Shown here: piece after piece, positions 24,914 through 32,289 of the stretch
Numbering within the stretch: position 1 is the first letter of the stretch
Layout of the letters: every line of letters begins with the position of its first letter
NCBI RefSeq assembly: GCF_020421205.1
Contig: NZ_JAIZZH010000007.1
Coordinates: 62,001 to 126,000 of the forward strand
DNA length: 64,000 nt
Source of the DNA: Hymenobacter pini
GTDB lineage: Bacteria; Bacteroidota; Bacteroidia; Cytophagales; Hymenobacteraceae
Direction: 5' to 3'
Position numbers and translations under genes: made by a program
Notes under the pieces: model-generated
What the model was told of the DNA's origin: nothing
Databases searched by the model: none
The model's input: only the letters and a program-made list of their open reading frames with translations

Positions 24914-25603
24914 ATGACGACGACTCCTCTCGTGGAAGTGCGCGCTACTGCTGATGGCTCTAGCACGCTGTACGTTCCGGCCCTGAATGAGCACTACCAC
25001 AGCACCCACGGCGCTTTGCAGGAGGCTCGTCACGTGTACCTGGCCGCTGGTTTGGAGCAGGCCCTGCACGCGGCCACGGAGCCGGTGTGGGTACTGGAAA
25101 TTGGCTTCGGCACGGGCCTGAATGCGTTACTGACGCTGGAACGCGCCCAATCGGCGGCGCAGCCCGTGTTTTATGATACCATCGAAAAGCACCCGTTGCC
25201 CTGGGATATTGTAGGCCAGTTGGGCACCGAAAACTACCTGCACGACCCGGAGCTGCTGGACTTCCAGCAACAATTGCACGCCGCGGCCTGGAGCCGCCCC
25301 GTGGCGCTTACGCCGCAATTCGTGCTGCTGAAGATGGCCGGGGAACTGCAAACTACTCCCCTACCTAACGACACATACCACGTCATCTACTTCGATGCCT
25401 TTGCCCCGGAAAAGCAGCCGGACATGTGGACGGACGACGTATTTCGGCAACTGTACGCCGCCGCCGCGCCGGGCGGCTGCCTAGTAAGCTACTGCGCCAA
25501 GGGCTCCTTTAAGCGGAGCTTGCTGGCAGCGGGCTGGCTGGTAGAGAAAATTCCCGGCCCGCCCGGCAAGCGGGAAATGACCCGGGCCTGGAAACGGGGA
25601 TAA
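24914..25603 (+). CDS. mnmD: tRNA (mnm5s2U34) methyltransferase MnmD
   Basis: A SAM-dependent methyltransferase of 229 residues that completes 5-methylaminomethyl-2-thiouridine at the tRNA wobble position. It corresponds to the methyltransferase half of E. coli MnmC; the FAD oxidase half is absent, which is normal for stand-alone MnmD. Motifs: LNEHYHSTHGALQEARHVYL (substrate-side block), GFGTGLNALL (SAM loop), and YFDAFAPEKQPDMWT with CSYCAKG-like VSYCAKGSFKRSLLAAGW and PPGKREMTRA at the end. Divergent from the thioesterase; the zinc-ribbon gene follows 27 nt downstream and is probably co-transcribed. Confidence 0.93.
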   Translation: MTTTPLVEVRATADGSSTLYVPALNEHYHSTHGALQEARHVYLAAGLEQALHAATEPVWVLEIGFGTGLNALLTLERAQSAAQPVFYDTIEKHPLPWDIVGQLGTENYLHDPELLDFQQQLHAAAWSRPVALTPQFVLLKMAGELQTTPLPNDTYHVIYFDAFAPEKQPDMWTDDVFRQLYAAAAPGGCLVSYCAKGSFKRSLLAAGWLVEKIPGPPGKREMTRAWKRG

Positions 25604-25630
25604 GACCACCCATTGCATCTATACGTCCCT

Positions 25631-25879
25631 ATGTCTAGCCGAAAACGCTTGTCCATTATAGCCTGCCCTAAGTGCAACTGGCAGCCCGCTGGCGGCGAAG
25701 AGTGGCAATGTAGCTGCGGGCATACCTGGGATACGTTTGCCACTGCCGGCAAATGCCCCAGCTGCCAGTACCAGTGGCAAGACACGCAATGTTTGGGCTG
25801 CTTTTGCTCGTCTGAGCACACAGCTTGGTACCGCAAATTGACGAAGCCGGGTAACCTGTACGTGTTCAGCCCGAACTGA
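25631..25879 (+). CDS. small zinc-ribbon protein whose 3' end lies in a terminator
   Basis: An 82-residue cytoplasmic protein with three Cys pairs: CPKC (near 14-17) then CSC, CPSC, and CLGCFC. This is a likely two-ribbon zinc-binding arrangement with Trp-rich spacers (NWQPAGGEEWQCSCGHTW, CQYQWQDTQC). No family is recognised beyond zinc ribbon. The ATG at 25631 is preferred; an upstream ATG at 25613 adds six residues. The final ten codons (KPGNLYVFSPN) form the left arm of a 27-bp perfect hairpin, so the C-terminus is set by an RNA structure and may not be functional protein. Downstream of mnmD. Confidence 0.7.
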   Translation: MSSRKRLSIIACPKCNWQPAGGEEWQCSCGHTWDTFATAGKCPSCQYQWQDTQCLGCFCSSEHTAWYRKLTKPGNLYVFSPN

Positions 25880-25902
25880 ACACGTACAGGTTACCCGGCT
25901 TC
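25843..25902 (+). terminator. 27-bp perfect hairpin overlapping the end of the zinc-ribbon gene
   Basis: Arms 25843-25869 and 25876-25902 are exact reverse complements with loop CCCGAA. The zinc-ribbon stop codon (25877-25879) lies in the right arm. No long T run follows, and the next gene starts at 25923. Confidence 0.8.
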
Positions 25903-25922
25903 CTGCGTAAGTTGCCTGAGTT

Positions 25923-27143
25923 ATGAGTCGAAAATTACTGGAAACCGACGGGCGGGAATGGGTGCAGAAAGGCATCATCTCGGAAGGCCAGCGGGAGCTA
26001 CTGTTGGCTCTCTATCCCGCCGAGGCCACGGCTGTGGGACTACTGCCGCTGCTGGGTAGCCTGCTGGTGGGCTTAAGCGCGTTAAGCCTGGTAGCCGCCA
26101 ACTGGCAGGCCCTGCCGGAACTGGTGCGGCTGGGGCTGTTGCTGGGTTCCTTGGGCGCGGCATACAGCGGGGGCGAATATTTCCGGCGGCGGGGCAACCT
26201 CAATCTGGGCATGGGCTTGGTGGCGCTGGGCCTGCTTCTGTTCGGGGCCAGCATTGTGCTCACCAGCCAGCTGTATCAGCTGATTGGCTACGACCTGACC
26301 GGGCTGCTGGCCTGGGCGGTGGCCGGCATGGGCCTGACGTGGCTATACCGCAGCCGCCTGCTCTTTCTGATGACGGCTATTATCAGTGGTATTGTGCAAG
26401 GTTATAATACCGGGCAGTTGGGTGCATTCAGCTACCTCACGGCCGTTGGCACGGCCGTGGGCCTGGGGTATTACTGGTGGCGGCGGCCCGATGCGCTGCT
26501 GGGCGGCGTGCTGGCCACTGGACTGCTGTGGCAGGCGGCGCTACTCATCAATCACCTGCATGTCAAAATCACCTGGTTTTTTATTCCGGCCATGCTGGTA
26601 TACACCCTCGGCGACTGGCAACCCGACCGACCGGCGGGCCGGGCTGTACAGGGCCCGCCACTGGTAGCGGCCTTTCTGTTTACGCTGGGGCTGGCCTTGT
26701 TTGGGGAGTCGGATATATACGCCGGGCAACTGCGGGCCCCGGCAGTACCATACATAGCAGCACTACTGGGCGTGGCTGTCTTATCGGGGGTTGGGAAGCA
26801 ACGCCGGGGCCGGCTGGGTAGCCTGACTGATTGGCTGCTGCTGCTACCGGGTTTCTACTTTACGGGTGGCCTGCCGCTGGCCGTGGCTACGCTGGTGGTC
26901 CTGTACACCTACTCCGGGTCCGTTTTGTGGCGGGCCCACCAAGAGCAAAACCCCGACCGGGTTACGCTGGGCACGGTGCTGTTCATCCTGATAACGGCCG
27001 TGGCGTATTTCAAGCTTACCTGGGGCTTTATGGATAAGTCGTTGTTTTTCCTGCTGGGCGGCCTGCTATTGCTAGGCATCTGGTGGGTACTGCGGCGGCG
27101 GGCGGTCCGCACTTTTTCCGGCTCTTCTTCCACCCCCTCATGA
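25923..27143 (+). CDS. DUF2157 domain membrane protein
   Basis: A 406-residue membrane protein. A short cytoplasmic start (about 1-45) with WVQKGIISEGQRELLLALYP matches DUF2157. Some ten hydrophobic segments follow, the first of them LLGSLLVGLSALSLVAANW, typical of the domain. The tail is rich in Arg and Ser. Its ATGA overlap (stop 27141-27143, next ATG 27140) couples it to the GDYXXLXY gene, a combination often seen in bacteria. The pair is thought to form a membrane unit, but no transported substrate or reaction is established. Confidence 0.87.
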   Translation: MSRKLLETDGREWVQKGIISEGQRELLLALYPAEATAVGLLPLLGSLLVGLSALSLVAANWQALPELVRLGLLLGSLGAAYSGGEYFRRRGNLNLGMGLVALGLLLFGASIVLTSQLYQLIGYDLTGLLAWAVAGMGLTWLYRSRLLFLMTAIISGIVQGYNTGQLGAFSYLTAVGTAVGLGYYWWRRPDALLGGVLATGLLWQAALLINHLHVKITWFFIPAMLVYTLGDWQPDRPAGRAVQGPPLVAAFLFTLGLALFGESDIYAGQLRAPAVPYIAALLGVAVLSGVGKQRRGRLGSLTDWLLLLPGFYFTGGLPLAVATLVVLYTYSGSVLWRAHQEQNPDRVTLGTVLFILITAVAYFKLTWGFMDKSLFFLLGGLLLLGIWWVLRRRAVRTFSGSSSTPS

Positions 27144-27697
27144 ACCCGGATACTACTCCCGCTCCGCTGCCCGATCTGCCGGAGCCCACGCGCCGCCGGT
27201 GGCTGCTGTGGCTGGTTGCCGCCCAAGTTCTGTTTGTGCTGGGCGTGGCGGCCGCTGGGTACGCCACTGCTGCGTTGGGCCGCACCTTCTGGCTCAGCAC
27301 CCAGCCCGTAGACCCGCGCGACCTGCTCTACGGCGACTACCTCAATCTGCGTTACCAAATCAACGAGCTGCCCGGGGGATTGTGGCGGGGCTCCGCCACG
27401 CCGCGGCGGCAGCAGGCGGCCTATGTACTGCTGGCCCCTACCCCGGCGGGCACGTACGAGGCCACCGCTATTTTCCCGGAGCGCCCGACTACTACTGGCC
27501 AGCAGGTGGTGTTGCGGGGCTCGGTGCAAGCTGTGTGGCGACGGGGACTACGCCTGCGCTACGGTCTGGAACGCTACTACGTGCCCGAAACCATGAGCCG
27601 ACGCCTTAGCAAGCGCCGCCCGTTGCGGGTGCAAATCAGCGTGGCACCCTGGGGGCAGGCCCGCATTATCCGTCTCGACACTACGGCTCATTTCTAG
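27140..27697 (+). CDS. GDYXXLXY domain protein
   Basis: A 185-residue membrane-anchored protein with one N-terminal helix (WLLWLVAAQVLFVLGVAAAGYATA). The extracytoplasmic domain carries the name-giving GDYLNLRY motif in DPRDLLYGDYLNLRYQI, and later LRYGLERYYVPE. The start is the ATG at 27140, which shares bases with the DUF2157 stop. A longer frame reaching 27083 lies wholly in the upstream gene. It is the usual partner of DUF2157/DUF4401 membrane proteins. Function unknown; presumably a periplasmic component of that complex. Confidence 0.87.
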   Translation: MNPDTTPAPLPDLPEPTRRRWLLWLVAAQVLFVLGVAAAGYATAALGRTFWLSTQPVDPRDLLYGDYLNLRYQINELPGGLWRGSATPRRQQAAYVLLAPTPAGTYEATAIFPERPTTTGQQVVLRGSVQAVWRRGLRLRYGLERYYVPETMSRRLSKRRPLRVQISVAPWGQARIIRLDTTAHF

Positions 27698-27813
27698 CAA
27701 AAGCGCAACGGCCGAGGTTGTACAATTGCCGGGCCGTGTTGTATCTTGCTTGCTCTGCCGCTACCCTTCTACTACCTATTGCATGTTGTCGTATCCATTT
27801 ACCCGTTTCCTGT

Positions 27814-27963
27814 ATGAAAGTAACCCTATCAACCCTGGCCGAGGTGTTGGCGGCCCAGCGCCGCGCCGCAAAACCTGCTAAATCCCGCAAAAAAACCGCC
27901 GAATCACCGGCAGCAGCCATCATGGGTTCCTCGCCCATCGAAACGCCCGCTGCCACTTCCTAA
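27814..27963 (+). CDS. possible small protein, 49 aa
   Basis: A short frame just before a strong terminator: MKVTLSTLAEVLAAQRRAAK, then a Lys/Ala-rich stretch and a Pro/Ala tail. It is basic and probably unstructured; no family recognised. The same frame is open from 27718, but the first part (YLACSAATLLLPIACC) looks like intergenic sequence. Its position between the GDYXXLXY gene and a terminator supports it modestly; coding is not certain. Confidence 0.4.
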   Translation: MKVTLSTLAEVLAAQRRAAKPAKSRKKTAESPAAAIMGSSPIETPAATS

Positions 27964-27971
27964 AACACACT

Positions 27972-28008
27972 AACGCCCGCGCTGTCAACCGATGACAACG
28001 CGGGCGTT
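27972..28008. terminator. bidirectional terminator, 16-nt arms
   Basis: Arms 27972-27987 and 27993-28008 pair with one mismatch. It is GC-rich and located between the small frame (+) and exbD (-). Confidence 0.75.
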
Positions 28009-28033
28009 GGTGTTGTAAGTCGTTCGTTTTGGT

Positions 28034-28534
28034 CTACTTGACGTTGGCTAGCAGCTGCTTGTCGGCTGGGGCTATGTTTACCAAAGCATATTTGCGGGTA
28101 CCGGTGATATTCATTTCATCCAAGGCATCCACCATGCTGAGGTACTCGGCCTCATCGGCGGCTTTGATAAGCACCATACCTTTATGCTGCCGGAACTCCA
28201 GCAACACCTTCCGCAGCCCGTCGGCCCCGAAGGTGGTGGTGTGGAGCTGGGCGGGCTCGGCTTCGGTGTTGAGGCCGTAGAAGTAGTGGACCGCGTGGTT
28301 TTTGCCCAGTAGCACCGTCATAGCGCCGGAGGCTGGCACGTCAACTTTGCCTTTGGGGTCCGGCATGGCCACTTCCATCACCGTGGGCTTGCTGAAGGTG
28401 GTGGTAAGCATGAAGAAGGTAAGCAGCAGAAACGCCAGGTCCACCATCGGGGTCATATCGAGGCGGAAGGCGTGCTTTTTGGCGCGGGGCTTGGAGCCTT
28501 TGGCGGCGGGGGCGGTAGTTTGGATGTCGGCCAC
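28034..28534 (-). CDS. exbD: ExbD/TolR-family biopolymer transport protein
   Basis: An inner-membrane proton-motive-force transducer subunit of 166 residues. Pattern: a basic N-terminus (KGSKPRAKKHAFRL), the single membrane helix DMTPMVDLAFLLLTFFMLTT with the essential Asp, then a periplasmic domain of about 115 residues. The best start is the GTG at 28534, which reads (M)ADIQTT like ExbD relatives. A TTG at 28576 adds 14 residues, and no ATG fits. ExbD normally works with ExbB and TonB to energise SusC-type channels, but no exbB or tonB is adjacent. It is therefore an orphan copy working with partners encoded elsewhere. Confidence 0.9.
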   Translation of the reverse strand: MADIQTTAPAAKGSKPRAKKHAFRLDMTPMVDLAFLLLTFFMLTTTFSKPTVMEVAMPDPKGKVDVPASGAMTVLLGKNHAVHYFYGLNTEAEPAQLHTTTFGADGLRKVLLEFRQHKGMVLIKAADEAEYLSMVDALDEMNITGTRKYALVNIAPADKQLLANVK

Positions 28535-28645
28535 AATGATACTGGGGTTAAGTGAATATGGGTTGTATGCAGGCAACGCTATAACCAGGCAGGGTATTGT
28601 TCAGGCCAGGCTTATATCTTAGCCGCCTCTACCTGTTGCTACCCC

Positions 28646-29107
28646 ATGCGTCGTTTGCTTCTGCTGCTTGGAGTCGCCCTGCTGATGTGGCTATTGCTGG
28701 TTTGCCTATTGCTCGGCCCCTCAGCCCTTTGGCTTCCCACGCTCGATATCCAGTTACATAATACTTACTTGGTAATTGGGAGTTACGCCGGGCAACTCTG
28801 CCTGCTGGTTCTAGTGGCACTGCTTATGCTGGCTGCCGATAGTGTGAAGCGGCGGGCCAAGGAAAGTAAGCTGCTCCTCAGCTTACTAGTCGGGGGCGGA
28901 TTGCTGCTGGAGATACTGCTGGATAGCTTTTTCCGCAATATCGGCTTCACCATTTATCCGCCCCTTTCTCCTGACCCAACTATAGCCGCCGACCCTTTTG
29001 CGGCTGTGCGGTGGATATCGTTGGGCCTGCAGGGCTTCGTGCTGCTGGTTGTCCTGTGGGCTGGTATCCGGCTGCTACGCTTGGTGCGTCAGCCGGCCGT
29101 TTCCTAA
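28646..29107 (+). CDS. hypothetical four-helix membrane protein
   Basis: A 153-residue protein with hydrophobic segments at about 3-30, 45-65, 75-95 and 125-147. Not recognised as a named family. The loop LDIQLHNTYLVIGSY is reminiscent of the LHDTYFVV stretch of haem-copper oxidase subunit I, which recurs in small Bacteroidota membrane proteins, but no haem-ligand pattern is present. It ends in a 4-bp overlap with the convergent cyclo-ligase gene. Role unknown. Confidence 0.6.
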   Translation: MRRLLLLLGVALLMWLLLVCLLLGPSALWLPTLDIQLHNTYLVIGSYAGQLCLLVLVALLMLAADSVKRRAKESKLLLSLLVGGGLLLEILLDSFFRNIGFTIYPPLSPDPTIAADPFAAVRWISLGLQGFVLLVVLWAGIRLLRLVRQPAVS

Positions 29108-29688
29108 AACCACCACACCCGCTCCGGTGTGAGGCAGGCGTGCAAGGGCACGTCGCCAGCCCACACGTCGGCAATGCGCGGTACTGGTGGCTCCAGGCTT
29201 ACGCCAATTCGCAGGGCATCGGGGCGGCACTGCTGCAGAAACCGGTCGTAGAAGCCCTTGCCGTAGCCCACGCGGTGGCCGGCCTCATCAACGGCCAGCA
29301 GCGGAATCAGTATGGCATCCAGCTGAGCGGGGCTCACCTCGGCCGCGCCTACCGGCTCCGGAATCCCCCACTTATTGTCGACAAGCTGAGTATCGGGCGT
29401 GAGATGGTAGTGGCGTAGCGTATGGCCATCGGGCTGCACCACGGGCACGACTAGTTGCGGGTGCGGTGGCTGCGACCACAGCGCCCGAATCAACGGCCAG
29501 GTGTCGGGCTCGTGCTGCTGCGGAATAGGTAGAAACAGATGCAGCCACTGCCACTCTATTGTCGGAAACCCAGTTCGCAGTTGCTGCCACAGTGCAGTGC
29601 TACGCCGGGCTACTTCCGCTTCGGGCAGGGCCCGGCGGTGGGCCAGGGCAGCGCGGCGAAGTTCGGCTTTAGTAGGCTCAGGAAGCAT
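29104..29688 (-). CDS. 5-formyltetrahydrofolate cyclo-ligase
   Basis: Converts 5-formyl-THF to 5,10-methenyl-THF with ATP, salvaging folate in the cytoplasm. The 194 residues contain the expected KAELRRAALAHRRAL start, LHLFLPIP, GIPEP, and the nucleotide/substrate site DAILIPLLAVDEAGHRVGYGKGFYDRFL. Length is normal for the family. It overlaps the convergent membrane protein gene by 4 bp and lies 36 nt beyond the start of the next minus-strand unit. A link to folP at 13 kb is functional only, not positional. Confidence 0.93.
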   Translation of the reverse strand: MLPEPTKAELRRAALAHRRALPEAEVARRSTALWQQLRTGFPTIEWQWLHLFLPIPQQHEPDTWPLIRALWSQPPHPQLVVPVVQPDGHTLRHYHLTPDTQLVDNKWGIPEPVGAAEVSPAQLDAILIPLLAVDEAGHRVGYGKGFYDRFLQQCRPDALRIGVSLEPPVPRIADVWAGDVPLHACLTPERVWWF

Positions 29689-29724
29689 ATTGGAAGCAGC
29701 AGATAGAAACCGGGGCCGCGCAAA

Positions 29725-30330
29725 TTAGCCTTTCAACTCCAATGCCTGCTGCGCATTCAGCAGTTGCCGCTCGGTTTGCCCGAATTGCTGCTCGTACCGA
29801 CGCAATGCGGCCCGGCGGCCCCATAATGCCCCGCCCACCAGTAATACCAGTGCCAAAAGTGGTTGCCAGAGGGGTGCGTAGGTGAGGCGGTGCTCATTCA
29901 GCAGCCATAGGCCTACCCCCAAGCCAAGCACATAAGGCACCGCCAGCCACAGCAGCGTAGTGCGCCGGAAGCGGAAGGTCCGCAGACACGCTTGCAGATA
30001 CGCCTGGCTGTCGAGGTCGGGCCGGGCGGCGCGGCGCAGAGCCGTGCCCCACCACATCAGGGCCACGTAGCCCAGCAGGGTGAGGGTTAGCAAACCCAGT
30101 CCACTGGCTTGCAGAGGAGCCAAGGATGGATACTGTAGAATTGCCGGGCCAATCAGCAGTATATAAGCCAGCCCAATCAGCACCGAAGCCAGCCAATTGC
30201 GGCGCTGGCCTAGCCGGTGCAGGCGCCGGGTTTCGGCCAACAGGCCGGAAGTGCTGGTGCCCTCTGGCGGGACGGAGGCGGCCGGCGCGGTTTGCTGCTG
30301 CCAGCTGCGTTGTAATTCCTGAAAATCCAT
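29725..30330 (-). CDS. membrane protein encoded after an ECF sigma factor
   Basis: A 201-residue protein: a cytoplasmic start (MDFQELQRSWQQQ, then a Pro/Ser-rich linker and a basic helix RLHRLGQRRNW), then two pairs of hydrophobic helices (about 50-105 and 130-180), and a charged coiled-coil-like tail ending LLNAQQALELKG. It lies 17 nt after the sigma factor stop, so the two are co-transcribed. Position suggests an anti-sigma or regulatory partner, but it lacks a recognisable anti-sigma zinc motif. The MDFQELQ start recurs in proteins beside Bacteroidota sigma factors. Start chosen at 30330; an ATG 12 nt upstream is possible. Confidence 0.72.
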   Translation of the reverse strand: MDFQELQRSWQQQTAPAASVPPEGTSTSGLLAETRRLHRLGQRRNWLASVLIGLAYILLIGPAILQYPSLAPLQASGLGLLTLTLLGYVALMWWGTALRRAARPDLDSQAYLQACLRTFRFRRTTLLWLAVPYVLGLGVGLWLLNEHRLTYAPLWQPLLALVLLVGGALWGRRAALRRYEQQFGQTERQLLNAQQALELKG

Positions 30331-30347
30331 AACAAAAAGCACAGAGG

Positions 30348-30857
30348 TTAGTCGGCTAGGCGGGCGGGAGCCACGCAGGCGGCCAGTTTCTTTTTCAGCC
30401 GGTTGAGGCGTACGCCCACGTTGCTCACGCTCAGGCCCAACACCTCGGCAATCTGTTGGTAGGAAGCATCCTCGAGCAGCAACGACACCAGCAACCGGTC
30501 GGCGTCGGGCAGTTGGGCAATGCAGTGGTGAAGCTGGTCGAGCAGGGTGTTGTGGGCGCGGGCGGCCTCATCCGTTTCGGCTGGCAGGTGCTCCGTCACG
30601 TCGGCCGACGTGGAACGAGCCGTAGGCTGGCGCTGCTCGCGGCGGCGGAACAGCAGGGCCGTATTCACGGCCACGCGGTAGACCCAGGTGCTCAGCTGGG
30701 CCTCGCCTCGGTAGCCGGGCAGGCAGGTCCAGAGTTGCACCAGCATTTCCTGGTACAAATCCTGGGCCGCGGCCGAGTCGTGGGGCAGGTAGGCCCGACA
30801 GATGCGGTGCAGCCGGTCGTGGTTAGCCGCTACCAGCTCATCAAACGATACAGGCAT
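30348..30857 (-). CDS. ECF-type RNA polymerase sigma factor (sigma-70 family)
   Basis: A 169-residue alternative sigma factor. Region 2 is seen in LVAANHDRLHRICRAYL...AQDLYQEMLVQLW and the DNA-melting helix STWVYRVAVNTAL. Region 4 is the C-terminal helix-turn-helix DASYQQIAEVLGLSVSNVGVRLNRLKKKL. A spacer rich in Ser/Thr/Glu joins them. It is first in an operon with a membrane protein, as expected for a signal-responsive pair. Targets cannot be inferred. No TAnnTTTG box lies immediately upstream, so its own promoter may be of another type. Confidence 0.93.
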   Translation of the reverse strand: MPVSFDELVAANHDRLHRICRAYLPHDSAAAQDLYQEMLVQLWTCLPGYRGEAQLSTWVYRVAVNTALLFRRREQRQPTARSTSADVTEHLPAETDEAARAHNTLLDQLHHCIAQLPDADRLLVSLLLEDASYQQIAEVLGLSVSNVGVRLNRLKKKLAACVAPARLAD

Positions 30858-30899
30858 GAGGGGAGGAAACGAAGGGCAGAAGCAGGACGGGCAAGGTAC

Positions 30900-31094
30900 T
30901 TAGCGGCGGCTGGCCGGAGCCGGCTGGCATTCCGCGGGGCTTCCGGCAACCCCAAGGCATAGCCCAGCAGGGCCCACCATCGGCAACGCCCGGTACTGCA
31001 TCGACACTGGCCGTAGCTCGGCGCGCAGCAGCAAAGGCAGAAACAGCAACAAGACACCCAGGGGCAATAGCAACTTCAGGATAACTTTCAGCAT
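30900..31094 (-). CDS. possible small membrane protein, 64 aa
   Basis: A frame starting MLKVILKLLLPLGVLLLFLPLLL gives one strong N-terminal membrane helix, followed by about 40 residues ending in Pro/Ala/Arg. It sits 42 nt upstream of the sigma factor on the same strand. No family recognised. The helix is convincing, but the remainder has the composition of non-coding GC-rich sequence, so this is tentative. Confidence 0.35.
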   Translation of the reverse strand: MLKVILKLLLPLGVLLLFLPLLLRAELRPVSMQYRALPMVGPAGLCLGVAGSPAECQPAPASRR

Positions 31095-31218
31095 GACGAT
31101 GACGGGAATGAGGGAAGACAGTGGGGAGAGCAGAGCGGGTTCCGGAGCCTTTTCTATTCCCTTAGTGTGCCGTCCCGTCGTTTTCTTACACGCCTGTCAC
31201 AACTTTTTTTCAGTACGC

Positions 31219-31269
31219 CACTGGCCCCTCGCCTACTCCCTTCCCAGGCAAGCAGACGAGAGGCCAGTG
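31219..31269. terminator. inverted repeat after the carboxypeptidase-regulatory-domain gene
   Basis: Arms 31219-31231 and 31257-31269 pair with one mismatch, 30 nt past the stop at 31300. A T7 run (31204-31210) lies just beyond on the minus-strand downstream side as A residues, so it is not a classical U-tract. Confidence 0.5.
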
Positions 31270-31299
31270 CGCAGTAGTCCAAGGACTGACGTTACAGCG

Positions 31300-32208
31300 C
31301 TAATCCAGGGCCGTTACGTAGAAGCCCACCCTGGGCTGCATACCGGCCAGGGCCGCCCCCAAGGAGGGCTTTTCCCAGGAGTCCTGACTGGTTTTGCGGA
31401 AGTACAGGTCGCCCTTGCCGTAGCCCAGGGCGCTGGAAAAGGCCAGGTTTTTACTCACCTGTTGCACCTCCCCGCCGCTAATCCATTCCAGCGTCAGCAG
31501 AAAATCCTCATCCACCACTAGCTGGTCCGTGGCCAGATCTACGGTGAGCGGGGCTTTCGGATTGGACCGCTCGGCCGTACTCACCAGCAGGTTACGGGTG
31601 AGCAGCTTCTCCCCCGACGGGCGGCCATTAGGCAGCAGGCGGTACAGGTTCACCCGGAACCGCAAAGTATCGGGCTGATAGTACAGCACGTTGAAATGGG
31701 CCGTCAGCAGCTTGGTGGGCTTGTGTTTGAGGGAGATGACCATTCCTACCTCGGCCCCCAGGTGCTCGGCTTTCAGCCTGGATATGATGGACTGGGAAGT
31801 GCTGGTGCAGCCCAGCGTGCGGCGGCGCTTGTATAGCCCCGAGGCCTGCACCCGCACGCCGGCCAGCGGCACGGCCACGGCTGCCAGCACGCGGTTGGGC
31901 TGCGCCACCAGCTCCCGCAGCAGCACCCGTTGTGGTCGGTAGCCCAAGCTGGACACGTACACCGTATCATTGAGGTTGGCCGGCGCGTAGGCCAGCTGAT
32001 AGCGCCCGTGCTCGTCCGTTACGGTGCCCACCGTCTTGCCCGGAATACCCAGGTTAGCGTACGGCACCGGGCCCGCGGCGGGGCCAGCGGTAATAGTGCC
32101 GGTCAGCGTTTGGGCAATGGCCGCCAGGGGCAGCAGCGCCACAAGCAGCGCACCGGCCGCCCTCCGCAGCCAGGAATTAGAAAGACGAGAAAATCGGATA
32201 GACACCAT
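31300..32208 (-). CDS. secreted protein with carboxypeptidase-like regulatory domain
   Basis: A 302-residue exported protein. After a signal peptide (ending LAAIAQ near residue 30) comes a CarboxypepD-reg-like beta sandwich (TLTGTITAGPAAGPVPYANLGIPGKTVGTVTDEHGRYQL, to about 105). The remaining 190 residues are beta-rich and without a named domain (RFRVNLYRLLPNGRPSGEKLL; EDFLLTLEWISGG). Stand-alone proteins of this design are frequent in Bacteroidota and are thought to act at the outer membrane, but their role is unknown. The ATG at 32208 is used; the codon 9 nt upstream is TTG. Confidence 0.8.
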   Translation of the reverse strand: MVSIRFSRLSNSWLRRAAGALLVALLPLAAIAQTLTGTITAGPAAGPVPYANLGIPGKTVGTVTDEHGRYQLAYAPANLNDTVYVSSLGYRPQRVLLRELVAQPNRVLAAVAVPLAGVRVQASGLYKRRRTLGCTSTSQSIISRLKAEHLGAEVGMVISLKHKPTKLLTAHFNVLYYQPDTLRFRVNLYRLLPNGRPSGEKLLTRNLLVSTAERSNPKAPLTVDLATDQLVVDEDFLLTLEWISGGEVQQVSKNLAFSSALGYGKGDLYFRKTSQDSWEKPSLGAALAGMQPRVGFYVTALD

Positions 32209-32289
32209 CGGGAACAAGTAACCAGGAGAAAGTAGAACAACTCTCTCCCAGAGCCCTGCCAGCGGCCGATGGTTGCCTGTCCGGCTCAG

